The position numbers and the translations under genes are program-made. This document shows positions 12,865 through 25,071 of a stretch of DNA of 64,000 nt, in pieces (position 1 is the first letter of the stretch; each line of letters starts with the position of its first letter). This DNA comes from Antedon mediterranea. Lineage: Eukaryota > Echinodermata > Crinoidea > Comatulida > Antedonidae. Location: contig NC_092675.1 of NCBI RefSeq assembly GCF_964355755.1, positions 19,482,912 through 19,546,911 of the forward strand. The letters are read 5' to 3'. The notes beneath the pieces are model-generated. The model had not been told where the DNA came from. It searched no databases and saw only the letters and a program-made list of their open reading frames with translations.

Positions 12865-15800
12865 ATCTATAACTCATGTAATCTATTTCTGTAAAATAAA
12901 ATCAAATCAAGAGCAGAAGTAATTTCTAATGTGATTATTTGAGAAGTTCCTCCACCACTCATACGCTCGTATATAATTTAGGTATGTGCGCCAGGTAAAA
13001 ATCAAAGGCGCTTATATTGGATGTTAAAAAGATGCGTTTTAAATTCTTTTTTAAAAATAGCAAAAGAATTTGAATGAGTAAAATGACGAGGGAGAGAATT
13101 CCAAAGAGGAGCAGCATATGTGCGTGTTTCCACTTTGTTTGCATGTTTCCATTTTGAGACCATTAGGCCTACAGCATCGAACCTTTCAGAATTCTGTGAT
13201 GATTCTATAGTAGCCGTATAATATTATATTGTGACAAATATTACTATTTGAACCATTTAATTTCCGGTTTCATCAGGGTATAAATGTAGGGCTACTTGTA
13301 TGAAAATTATCTATCATTAAACTGGAGGCCTAAGTATAAAAATAATATGAAAGCTTACCTATATTGAGTAACATAGCTAGGAACAGTGACGTGTAGACTT
13401 TGGAATGTCAAAACTAAATCGATATGGTGTTCTCGGTCACAGTATCATCGTATCTATCAGGACGAGTAAAAAATTGTATTGTTAATAATACCTCTTCAAT
13501 CTTGAACTTCAATTCTGAACAAATGTGGGCCCGGATGTCTCACCATAACTAGGTAGGCCTACTACTCTCGTTTATACAGGTGTATCAATAGTGGGTCTAT
13601 AGGTTATCATTATTCAAACAATACCGTCTGCTTTATAGATACACTATTTTGTGATGTCGAAATCGAGATATCAACCAAGATTGATAAAGAGAGATTATAA
13701 ATTAATATACTGGTAGCACATATGTCAACCACTGCGGATATGATATGAAAACCAAGGTGTCCGATACACAATTACAGTATGAGTCATACACACCGTAATG
13801 TTAAATCTTAATCATTACCAAATACATTATTAAAAATATATTGTTCTCCAAAAACATGAAAAATGAAGATTAATTAAATCAGACCTTGAATATGTTATTT
13901 TGTAGTTTTAATAATGTTATCACTTCAGTAGCAAAAAAATATGTTTTCACTTATAAAATGACAAAATTAATGGTTAAATTCAACCAAAAACCCATTGGCT
14001 GGCACCCAATTTGACCATTTTTTTGCTTTAAATTACAGTTTTTTCAGGTAAATACATTTTTTTTCAATCCAATTTTTGGTCTGGATAACTATTATGTTAC
14101 ATTAAGTGCAGAACAATATTTATACTATAAAAGGGATGAGATATATAATCAAGATAGAAATGTCTGTACTCACCTGATATTGTTTCTCCCATACGAGATA
14201 ATGGGATTCCAAAATTTTGTTAAGAATTATTTTTTCAGGGGGACAATACATCTTTCCATTAATTGTTAATAACAGCATAATTAATAACTTGTTTTTTATC
14301 GAGATTAAATTTTTAAATGTACATATGATTTATATGAACCAGCCCCATTGGGTCACCGTTGGTCACCTTTTGATGAAAAATGGGCTAATGACGCGACAGC
14401 GCTATCAAAATAAGGAAATTATTTCTTCACTAAACAAAACTAAAATGGACATAAAATATAGCCTACAACACAGTGAAAAAATCGATAAAATATTTTGAAT
14501 TGTAAACATGTAAAATTGTTAGAAAAATAAGTAAACCAAATATCAAAAACATACTTCCACATCAATCAATAACTTGGCTTCCACGGAGTGCCTCAAAGTA
14601 TTGGTACCCATAGCGTAGCAGCATCCAAAATAGAGATCCGAAAAGATCTAAGATGAATAATGAATAATACTGAGATGAGTTACACAGGCAGATGCACACA
14701 GCCAAGCCTCAAATCAATGATCATTATGCAATGCACGATTGCGTATTCTGCATATATTTATGGTTCTTTTTGTGAATGAAAAATGCAGATGAATGATGGG
14801 GAATAGAAGAAGCTTTCTGTTTCTGTTTCTGTTTTAATTTCTGTAACCAATTCAGGTTTTTTACTAGGAAATATACCCTTATTGGTAATTTATAATGTTT
14901 TTTTTTAACATATCGCCCTCAACACTACATTAAATTATCTTAAATCTATTTAAAAGGCGTACACTGAGCGCCCTCATATTTTACCAGTACCATTACACTT
15001 GCATTATTGCAGTACGTGTGGGCCCTACTACGGTTTTTTTTTTCAACCAAATTTTGTATAGTATTAGGCCTATATATTCTAACGAATTGTTTTTATTCTT
15101 GATATGATTGTTCTTAAATTATTAAACGTTTATGTAACATTTAACCTGTGTTTGTCTTTTATGAGCCCGTCCCACTTTTATTTCAATAAACGAAAAACCA
15201 AAACATCCGCCCGTTACAACTACAGGTACTGTCAACCGACATTGTTTATAAAAAATTATACTAGGTCTTTGTATTTTACATTCTTTTACAATCTTGACAC
15301 CAATTTGAACACATTACTTTGTTTAACATTTTGAATTTTTAAAGAACTTGTTTTCTGTAACTGATTTGTTTACACCATGCTTACATTCAGACACTTAAGA
15401 ATATATTTTAAAAAGCCCCAGTTCACAAATGTTGTGAACGCATGTGGGCTACAAAGTAATGAATTGAAAAGTGAAAATATCCCACAATATTAGGCCTAGT
15501 ATTAGTAAAGGGTCGCATTGTAGGCCCTATAGCGTGAAATACCAGTACCAGTACTACTACAAGACAACCAATCGGTGTTTCTTCTTTTCAACACGTGATG
15601 TTTAATAAGTAATCTTAGTCATTGTCGTCTTCACTCCCTCGACTCATTTCCATATAACAAGAGCTAAATTAATTGAATTCATACTTTTTCACATTCTTCA
15701 TAGGCGAGGTCAAATGAAGGTCTGGTCACGTTTCCATCTCGTCTCATGTCTTGATTAGTAAGCCAATCTTCATGGTCCACAGTAATGTAATCTACAACAT

Positions 15801-18800
15801 CTTTATATAACTAGAATCGTGCTGATTTAGTGTAATTAAATTAAGATAATATTTACTTTAATAGTTAAAGGTTACATTGTATGTTGACTTCTTGTTAAAA
15901 GTTTTACGTAGAAGTAGACATATATTAATCAAACTATATAGTAATTTATAAGGCCCGATTATTTCTATCATTATAATTAGAATTCATTGAGTTTGTTTGT
16001 TTTGTGAAGTGCGCCCTCTTTTCACCCAAACTTCAACTTCTTGGTTGGTACATTGATTTTAGTTATTGTTATTATTGAAGAATTGCTATTGCTATTTTTT
16101 ATTTTGAGAAATATTTTATGTTTGATTGAATACTATAATAACTCGCTACACTGTGCTGTACTACTTGTGTGATACTTACAGTGCGGTATTGTGTTCTTAT
16201 TTGCTACATTACTTTGCGCGCCATACTTGTGTGATCTACTTTGTTGCGCTACTTGGTCTGCTACTTGCGACCTATTGAATAGTTGTATAGGAGCTATTGC
16301 CAATAGTAAATTGGAGAGATTTTTTCAACTGTATGATAAATTGGTTTTCCATTTAATTCGAATTGTATTACTCAACTTCCATTGTATTTCTAATCATCCA
16401 CAGTACTACCCGTACGATGACCACAATACGCTTGTATACACTGTATCTATTTATCCAGCTGTCGTAAACGACAATACAGTTGTATGTGTTTTTGCTATTA
16501 AAACGTCTTAATAGATTGTGTTGATATGAGATATTGAAAATTATTTTACGCCTCATTGGCGAGCAATACAGTAGCTTATTTATTTCGACGATCGATATAG
16601 TTTCTGGATAATGCCATGTTATTTAAAGGAGAAAGTAGGCCTTTGGTTTCCTCTAATTGAGGTTGCATTTCTCCTAAATTAGAAACGAAATTCAATCAAT
16701 ATTGTATTAATCAAAATGAAATCCAGATGAGCTATATAGAAATTAAAAAAATGTAGAAAAAAATTCGAAGACTTATTTATGATAATTTAAACTTGTATAG
16801 GCCTACATGGACAGGGTTAATCAATACTGGTACTACAATCCTTTAAATAGTGTATAGTAGTCCATCGTCTGCATGCATTCAGTTGTTCAATCATGTCTCA
16901 ATCTTATAGTTTATTCCGATTCTATAGTTGTTCATTAATGAAATTACTAAATTGTGCATTTACAAGCTAGCTTGGTTCCCATTAGAACGCGCCAAGGACG
17001 TAAGTTCAACGCAATAATTTGACCACCAATCGTCGTCGTCATTGAATGCACGCGCAACACAAGTTTGTTTGTTTGTCCAATTTGCCCAATCACAATCATT
17101 CGAATTTCATTTTTGATTTGTCAAATTACTTTACGTTCTATGTTACGTCTATGGGAAACAAGATATATAATTGATACAAAAATTAAGTTTAATTACTGAA
17201 AATGTAGTTTATAATGGTGCATAATAACAAAGAATAACAGGTAATATAATATACATTAGCGATAGTCACATTTCTCCTGTTTTTAATTGGGAAAAGTATA
17301 ATAACGATTTTTTAATGGACCTTTTGAATGAGACTGAAAAGACTGAACCTTAACGGTGATTTACAATCTACTATCGATAATATATCTTTTATTTAATAGT
17401 ATTTCCATTCACTGTGGAATTACCACTACATTAGGCCAGTACTACACATAAGAGTTTCATCAAGGCTGTTTATTTAGTGCTTTACCTATTTCATATTTCA
17501 CATTAATTATGAGTTGAGTATAAACCAAGTATGGCGTTTAATTTGTTTTTCTTTTGTACTTTGCACTTATGCTTAAAAATAATATGACCACTTCTGAATG
17601 ATGTAGTTTGCTCGTACAGTAGCATACTGAGGCCTATGTGGTGCTATTATGCATTATGTTTATTTTATTTCCGTTTTTTGTGTCATGTGTATACGTATAT
17701 TGTATTATAAGAAACCTCAATAATCCAATTAAATTAAAATTCAAATCTAAAATGGCGACTAAAAGGTGAATCTAGTTTCATTTGTGTGTTTGTTCAATCC
17801 TCCTATTTTTTTATTTGTATTTAAGAGACAAGAAATATAATTTCATATCGTATTTCAATCAATAGAATCTCAAGGTCATTCATCATTTAATTTCCAATTA
17901 TTGAGACTTTAATCGTATATTTCAATGGAAATATTATTAGGATACGCATGTTTATAAGCATGTAACGTGAATGCTAGATATACGTTAAAGATTGAAATGC
18001 TGATTGGAATACGACGTCACATTCTGTTTTATTCGAGATCTTAATAACGATATGTTTATTAAACGCCATTTTATCATGTCAATTTTTCCATTTAGCTGAC
18101 TTAAATGTTTATATTCACATTTCTAAGACAATGTATTTTGATAAAAACACCTGTAATTCCTACTGTTCTGTGCTACTTCCGAGGCAGCTGATATGTTTTA
18201 TAACGCTTTATATACATTCATCTGCACTTTGTTTGACTAATGACAACGCGAAGTGTCCTAATAAAATCTAACATTATAATAATTAGTCTTGTCGTCTCGA
18301 CTAATATTTACATTCGCCTTCTTAATTAAGTATTGATTACTTTTACGTGTAATTATCACATCATAATTACCTAAACATTCAATAAATACCTCAGCTGTAC
18401 TACCGTAAACAAATATCAAAGTAGGCTAATGATAACTTGTCTTGTATTGTAACGTATGTGTTGATGTGTCGTGCCATTTTAGATCAAAATTTACATACCG
18501 TGTCCGAATTACTGAATTTGAAAAGACGTCACCCACCCTTGCTCTGCCAGTGCAAGCAAGGAAACCGTTTGACATGATTATTAATATTATTGTGGAAAAT
18601 TTAATTTCGGCCATGAAGCCATTCATGCTTGTATGAACATTTATATTTCAAAATGTCAATGGTATATCATAACGTAGGCCTACACTTTTGCATACTATCC
18701 ATATCATGAGCCAGGCAACAAAATATTGCACTGTAAGCATCCATCCCTTCTCCATCCCCTTTAATTTAGAAAAATAAATATTGAATATAATAATAGGACT

Positions 18801-19016
18801 ATAAATATAAATTGCCGTTTTGTAGATTACTATTATTATTCAACGTGCATTTATTAACTAACTTAAAGCTGCTGGCTTTGCGAATTCTAAAAATAATCTC
18901 AATCGTTACGCGTAGTATAATAAAGATAATTAATATTTCCGGTAAAGACTAAACTTGATGCATTAAGATATCGATGGAAACAGTATCTGGATCAAATATA
19001 ATCATTATATATTTTC
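12865..19016. other. Long intergenic stretch, no gene supported
   Basis: Six kb of AT-rich DNA. Open frames at 12,959-13,144, 14,217-14,498, 15,104-15,334, 16,191-16,511 and 18,426-18,636 show no family similarity or splice context. The promoter and any 5' untranslated exon of sialyltransferase 1 should lie in the first part, but I cannot place them. AGGCCT words recur. Confidence 0.45.
16968..17012. repeat. Partial TIR of MITE family 2
   Basis: AGCTTGGTTCCCATTAGAAC matches the terminal repeat of the elements at 27,064-27,274 and 58,621-58,735. No opposite terminus is visible nearby, so this is a fragment or a chance match. Confidence 0.35.
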
Positions 19017-19166
19017 AAGCTCTGTCTACACTATCAAACTAGTTTGACAAAAAAAAGTGTGATGTGCCCAAATATGGTAGTGATATTCCCAAATATAATA
19101 TCATGTCCATATACGGACACATCACATTTTGTTGTCACATAAAGTTTGATAGTTTAGACAGAGCTT
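19017..19166. mobile_element. MITE family 1, copy A
   Basis: A 150-bp non-coding element with terminal inverted repeats: AAGCTCTGTCTACACTATCA at the left and a matching AGACAGAGCTT at the right. The interior has GTGATGTGCCCAAATATGG and its inverted counterpart around GGACACATCACATTTTG. Copies B-E lie at 19,412, 33,434, 47,775 and 57,888. TA dinucleotides next to several copies suggest a Tc1/mariner-type target, which is inference. Confidence 0.85.
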
Positions 19167-19325
19167 AAGACTTGATTAGATGGATTCAACATACCATGCA
19201 ATACAGAAAAATAGGTTAAAAATCTACATTCCCATATAATTTTAACTGTAAGTATCAAGGCATTCATTAAGGATTTTTTCTAACGATGTCCTTGGCAATT
19301 AAAAATATTTGATGTATAGTTCATT

Positions 19326-19409
19326 TTAGTAGCCTTTGTCATTGTTTATAAAGTTTCTTTGGTAAAACATTCTCTGAGGTGTTTCCTTAACATCATCAGT
19401 TTGTTCGTC
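19326..19409 (-). pseudogene. Duplicated 3' end of the orphan gene
   Basis: This 84-bp block repeats the last 27 codons plus stop of the gene at 19,681-20,925 (gene copy 19,681-19,764), with three nucleotide differences. It still reads DEQTDDVKETPQRMFYQRNF in frame to the stop. The following 3' flank is also duplicated. It is cut from the rest of the gene by MITE copy B, so it is not a functional gene by itself. Confidence 0.9.
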
Positions 19410-19411
19410 TG

Positions 19412-19556
19412 AGCTCTCCCTACACTAGCAAACTAGTTTTACAAAAAAAGTGTGATGTGCCCAAATATGGTAGTGATATTCCCAAATATAATATGTCTAT
19501 ATACGGACACATCACATTTTGTGGTCACATAAAGTTTGATAGTGTAGACAGAGCTT
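19412..19556. mobile_element. MITE family 1, copy B
   Basis: Second copy of the inverted-repeat element, beginning AGCTCTCCCTACACTAGC and ending AGACAGAGCTT. It sits exactly between the duplicated gene end (19,326-19,409) and the duplicated 3' flank. It is therefore part of a tandem duplication rather than an independent insertion. Confidence 0.85.
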
Positions 19557-19680
19557 AAGACTTGATTAGATGGATTCAACATACCATGCAATACAGAAAA
19601 AAGTTAAAAATCTACATTCCCATATAATTCTAGTTCTAACTATTTCCGTGGAAATTAAAATATTTGATGTATAGTTCATT

Positions 19681-20925
19681 TTAGTAGCCTTTGTCATTGT
19701 TTATAAGGTTCCTTCGGTAAAACATTCTCTGAGGTGTTTCCTTAACATCATCAGTTTGTTCGTCTAAGCAAGTCGGTACAGGATACCTGGAAAATAAATC
19801 TGCTTTTGCTTCTTCGTACCTAAACTTTCCATTCTCAACAAAACTAGCTCTTCTTTTCATTAATAATTTAAATTCTTTTGCTTTAACCAACTGGGCTATA
19901 TGTCGGATGTTTAACATTGGTGTTTTGTTGTTATATTCTGAAGGTGCCATTTCTGCAATTTTGGATAGATTTTCTCGTACTATTAACCAACCTCTAGATT
20001 TTAGTAATTTAACCTTCTTGCTGTTGTCTTTTTCTGATATGTTTCCAGCATTTGAATGCATATCTCTAGCACTCTTATTTCGAACTAATGCATTCTTAGC
20101 TTGGAACCTTGTCTTTAAATTATTCCATCTCTTCTTCGAAGATTTTTTCTTTACATTTATTTTTGTATCATTGTTATTGTTGTCATTATTTCTTTCATTT
20201 TCTCCATTAAGTTGTTCAATGACTAGTGAGTATTCTTTGCTACCTGGTGACACAGAATCCATACTGCTTCGTCTTAACATATCAAGTTCAGACGCATCAT
20301 AATGTTTAGCAGCAAATAAATTATCCATACGTTGGGTGGTATAATCCAACATATTATGTACATCCAAACTTGTATAACATTGTCGTGAACACATACTCAG
20401 CCTGGACACTCTGTCCGGTATTTCTATCTCCATTTCCAATGATTTCTGTTGGTTTGTTTCGCGTCTGCTTGTTCCCCAAACCTCTTTTACAGGTTCGTTC
20501 TTGTTTTCAGTAGCCACTAAATCTGGTGTCGCCATTGAAGAATCACCGGTGGTAGGCCTGTACATCTTTGATCCTGTTGTAGGCCTACGAGTCCCTTCCG
20601 AATTAGAAACAAACAAACAAGTTTCAGGCCAACTTTCGGGATCCTCATATCCTTTAAGAACTCCAACAGTTTTTTGCTTAAATAGGCGACTCCTAACCTT
20701 CGTTCGTTTTTGGTGATTACCATCACCGTATTTTCTCGATTTTTTAGATCCACGATCAATATTTTCAGTGCTCGGTACAGTAAACCGTCTAATAAATAGC
20801 GGGCTAGGTGTTTTATCTCTACTACTTCTAAATTTTGGCTCTGTGACGGATCGTCGTAGAATTGACGATTTTTTTCGTACGTCAATTTCTTCTACATTTG
20901 AAAGATCCTGATCCTTCTCCGCCAT
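19681..20925 (-). CDS. Intronless basic orphan protein, 414 aa
   Basis: An uninterrupted 414-codon frame with an in-frame TAA 15 bases upstream of the ATG at 20,923-20,925, so the start is well supported. I recognise no family. The protein is rich in Ser, Lys, Arg and Asn, and much of it looks disordered. Serine/arginine patches such as KKSSILRRSVTEPKFRSS and MLRRSSMDSVSPGSK resemble kinase target sites. A 10-residue Asn/Asp run (NNDNNNNDTK) follows a Glu-rich stretch near residue 240. The better-ordered part is the last third (GWLIVRENLSKIAEMAP, IRHIAQLVKAKEFKLLMKR, FRYEEAKADLFSRYPVP), which reads like helices. No signal peptide or membrane segment. The C-terminal 27 codons are duplicated downstream. 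It may be a lineage-specific or retroposed gene; function unknown. Confidence 0.8.
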   Translation of the reverse strand: MAEKDQDLSNVEEIDVRKKSSILRRSVTEPKFRSSRDKTPSPLFIRRFTVPSTENIDRGSKKSRKYGDGNHQKRTKVRSRLFKQKTVGVLKGYEDPESWPETCLFVSNSEGTRRPTTGSKMYRPTTGDSSMATPDLVATENKNEPVKEVWGTSRRETNQQKSLEMEIEIPDRVSRLSMCSRQCYTSLDVHNMLDYTTQRMDNLFAAKHYDASELDMLRRSSMDSVSPGSKEYSLVIEQLNGENERNNDNNNNDTKINVKKKSSKKRWNNLKTRFQAKNALVRNKSARDMHSNAGNISEKDNSKKVKLLKSRGWLIVRENLSKIAEMAPSEYNNKTPMLNIRHIAQLVKAKEFKLLMKRRASFVENGKFRYEEAKADLFSRYPVPTCLDEQTDDVKETPQRMFYRRNLINNDKGY

Positions 20926-21693
20926 TGCACAATTGAATTACACGCTAAGCATTGAAGTGTACATTTATTTCCCTTTTTGAACACTTCAATTTTACTTCAT
21001 AATGCGAGAACAATCACACGATTATGCCCATCATCAATTAACAATTCTCCAATTAAAATCGAACGTCGTAAAATTGTGAATTCATTGTAAGGAAGTGCAT
21101 TTGCGCACTTGCACAGTGATAACATTCAGAAATGATAATGCAGTTCATTGAATTGGCGAAGATGAAACTTTCCAACGTTATTTTTTCTTCGATACGTCTT
21201 TTTACGAGTAGGCTATATAATGGTATGCATTAAAACAACATATGATACCATTACAGTCATATGAATCTTCAATCGTCCAATATTGTACGTTTTTGTGTAA
21301 TATTCTGAATAGATTGGTATTTGCTAAAGCCGGTGGCGAAATTCGATAAGGACTCTTACGCTGTTTACCATAAACAGTTTTCTCAAGCTAGAGTTTATCA
21401 TGAAAAGACTGCAAATGGCAATACATAAAAGAAGAATTGAAAAAATCATCTGAAAAAGAGTGTCAACACAATTTCACCGCCTTCTAAAATGACTTTCTGA
21501 AGCACATAGCGTGACGGAGCGGCGGTGATATTTTTAGTCGATATAGCGCCACCCATTAATTTCGCTTTACAAATTCACCTATCCGTAGTCCGTACTGGCC
21601 TATTAAATGGTATACAGTATAGGCCTACTACTGATTGGTTAACTCCATTATTATTGTCGCATTTGTTATATGTTATTGCCTTGGTCAGGTAAT
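20926..21693. other. Intergenic, likely promoter of the orphan gene
   Basis: No coding similarity. The region just upstream of 20,925 should hold the orphan gene's promoter, but no clear TATA or initiator element can be assigned. Confidence 0.35.
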
Positions 21694-22332
21694 ATGGAAC
21701 GCCGTTTACGCAACATTTCGATGATATGAATTTTATGACGCGATATGTGAATGAAATGCATCGATATGAATTAAATGGTGCGATATATGAATGAAATGTT
21801 TTGAATTGAATGCTTTGAATTGAATATTTTGAATGAAATGTTTTGAATGAAATGTTTTGAATGAAATGTTTTAAATGAAATGTTTTGAATGAAATGTTTG
21901 AATTGAATTGATAAGTCAAACTATTGGTGGCGTATGTCATTCTCGCTCGCGATTATTTTCTCAACCTCTTAGGCCTAAGCCTGGGTACCCTCATCTCCTT
22001 TCTTCCACGCTGCCTTTACAGAGAATCCTAACAGACCTGGGTTCGAAAATATGTATTCCAATGTTTCAGGTCTCAATTCAATTCAAACATTTCATTCAAA
22101 ACATTTAATTCAAAACATTTCATTCAAAACATTTCATTCAAAACATTTTATTCAAAACATTCAATTCAAAACATTTCATTCAAAACATTTCATTCAAAAC
22201 ATTCAATTCAAAGCATTCAATTCAAAACATTTCATACATATATCACGCCATTCAATTCATATCGATGCATTTCATTCACATATCGCGTCATAAAATTCAT
22301 ATCATCGAAATGTTGCGTAAACGGCGTTCCAT
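21694..22332. repeat. 640-bp fold-back inverted repeat
   Basis: Left arm 21,694-21,911 and right arm 22,073-22,332 are reverse complements, starting from ATGGAACGCCGTTTACGCAA and running inward through GATATGAATTTTATGACGCG. The inner part of each arm is a tandem array of about 10-11-bp words (GAATGAAATGTTTT or its complement). Copy number differs between arms, which explains the unequal lengths. A 161-bp unique loop separates them. Frames such as HFIQNISFKTFH are translations of the repeat, not genes. Confidence 0.93.
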
Positions 22333-25071
22333 AAGGTAATATTGTATTGCGATAGACGAGCACCAGCTATGTTTCAGAATGAACGTCAGCAAATGCCTAC
22401 GCGAGTTAACTCTCGAATTTCACTCGAAAGGTCTCATCGCGTATTAGTTAGTAAAGTGCTGTACTAATATTTCGTATATATTATTTAATATTTAGTAGGC
22501 ATACTTCCGTTGCTATTGTTTTGATATTGTCATTATCTGTATTTCATTTCCATTAATTTTCCTATTATGACCTTACAAATGCCATTCGGGCATTTAACCA
22601 GCGAGGAATCTGAATTACGGACTTCAGTTATACGCAATTAATCATTAGCAATGTTAAACATGAATTCACATCAAGTCTATATCCACAATACACTGACCTT
22701 TCTATGAATTAACAAGAATATACAAGGGAATTAGGCGCGAGGTTGAATCAGATCTCGAGCGTTTTATTATGCGTCACTTAGTCACGTGATTAATTTAGGC
22801 CTATAGGCCTATAACATTATTAATATATTAATAAACGCCGCGGCATGTTGAACTAGAACAATAATAATAATTAGCAGGTAAGTACTACTTGATGTGGTTT
22901 TACACATACAACATCATTTGTATTAGTACTAAGGTACAAATGATGCGATCTATGATCGCTGTATGCCTATATTTCAATGAAATTGTTTTATAGAAAAAGT
23001 TAGTCATAGAGTCAGTACACGTATTACTTTAGAGAAATTAGGCCAGTTACAGTGCAGCAGAATACTGGCCTAATACTATTGTAATATTTGCAGTTCTAAA
23101 TTCAGAAAATCTCTTAATGCTCGCCCCTTGATCTAAAAAAAAATCAATACCAGTAACCGTTACAGGTTATAATAGTAATAGCATATAATCTTTGCCAATT
23201 ATTATTCGTATTCAACATAAGCCTAAATAATATTTATTATTTTATTTAAAATCCTATAAAGACGTGACCTGTTAGTTAGACCTGTAGTATAGTTAGAATT
23301 GTCCAATTTATTAATCGTATATGGCAACGACTGTTAGTGTTAGTGTTTGTTACTTGTACAGGATATATCGATTAGTACTAGTAGTAGTAGTCAACTTTGT
23401 TTGACCTTCAGGTCAGACGAATTATATACAGTACTCAGTGTAGACTTTGTTGTTGTTTCAATATTATATCGGTGTAACTTTAAATAATATAAAAATAGAG
23501 GCGAAGATCATACGGTATTATTAATTTTTTTTGTTTCCCCCCTTATGGTCCCGGATATGCGGGTCTAATTTCAGTAATATAATTACTTTATCTGTAGGCT
23601 TATAACCTTTTATTTTGTATAGACTGTACAGTTATTAACGGCCATAGGGAGCCGTAGTATTATGTTGTCATATAAAAGTATAGAACCATCGGCGTTTTAC
23701 ACTCTTTGTTCTACATTTATTGGCGATTTCCTCCCGAAAATAAAACCAATTGATATGGGTTCAAGTTGTTTATACGTTCATATTAATTAATAAATTACCT
23801 ATTATTCATATGTGCTCAGATTAGTGTATTACAAGGATGTTCCCGGTTTCCTGTGTCGCTTTATCAGACACTAGCTGCCATGATATTTAAATTTTGCCAC
23901 GTTTTGCCACACAAACTCAAGCACGTATGTTTACTCTATTATTAAATCATAGGGCTCTGTGATTAAATCTATTACTTTATGTCGTTTCGATCAGGATAGG
24001 GTGAAAGTTCAAATGATGACCTTTACCATAAGCTACTGGAGCAGAGTTGTCGATGCAGCCCTATTTTCACTTTCATATATTCAGAGGTAGACACTGGCTA
24101 AAATACACGGAAAGGGAATGGAAGAAGTTACGTACGGCTTGAGGAATGTGGAAAGGTGGGCCTAGCTATTAAATAAACGGTAATTATGTGGTTAACATGT
24201 TAAAAACTAAGTTTATAACCGTCTTTAGTCGTAATTGTATTGTGTTGAACTTGTGCACGGACAGTATGATAGCGCTGACAAAATCCATGCCATTGATTGG
24301 CTGAACTCACCCTTTCCTACTGTTAACTAAATTACTAAAATGTACGGCCGCTGTTTCTACATTCTTGTTCAAAGTTTATATATTTAAATTGTGTAATTTA
24401 TTGGGAATTCAAAGTTTGACTCAATAATTACGTCGATTTCATATTATTTATTGTTTGTCGATTATCCAATAGATACACTGGAATGTGGCATATTGTAAAA
24501 CAATTGACAATTCACATTTTATATCAACCTGTCCTGTTTGTAAGCTTGTTGTTTTATAAATATTACGTTAAGGTATAATGATCAAAATCCTTCGACATTG
24601 CTAAAATCACTCTCCAATAATGGCGTTTCCGTCAAAACAGTTAGACTTCCTGTCGTACTTATCAGAAAACTGCATGTTTTTGATATTTACTTTGTCAAAA
24701 GGTTTACAACATCTGGTCATGTTCAGTTATGTTGCCTATAGGGAGAAGTTGGATCATAGGTATTGTTAATACAACATGAAAGTTATTAAAGTTATATGTA
24801 AATAAGGCCATGCAGGAGTGATCGATTCGTTTTCTCACTCCCGAAGAAAATAGTCTAGGGGGTCTCGGCGCCCCGACCAAATCGAAGATCTAATGCTCGG
24901 AGACGACTCGTATTTGTTGGTAGTTATTTTATAAACTTAATTTAATCTCCAAATCCCAATGGTTATGGTCACCTGAACTTGTCACTTGATTGCCTTTATT
25001 GATTATAATAAATAATAACTATTAATTAATAATAATTATTTTTCAATTTCTTTATTTTTCTACAGATTGCG
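22333..25071. other. Intergenic, upstream of sialyltransferase 2
   Basis: No protein-coding similarity. A TTTTTCTACAG splice acceptor ends at 25,065, seven bases before the ATG at 25,072, so at least one 5' untranslated exon probably lies within this stretch. I could not locate it. A short GC-rich patch with GGTCTCGGCGCCCCGACC is at about 24,859-24,876. Confidence 0.4.

Noticed and set aside
14217-16511. Frames of 93, 76 and 106 codons
   Set aside because: No similarity, AT-driven composition, no splice or start context.
21575-22293. Open frames with HFIQNISFKTFH-like repeats
   Set aside because: They are translations of the short tandem words in the arms of the inverted repeat and occur on both strands.
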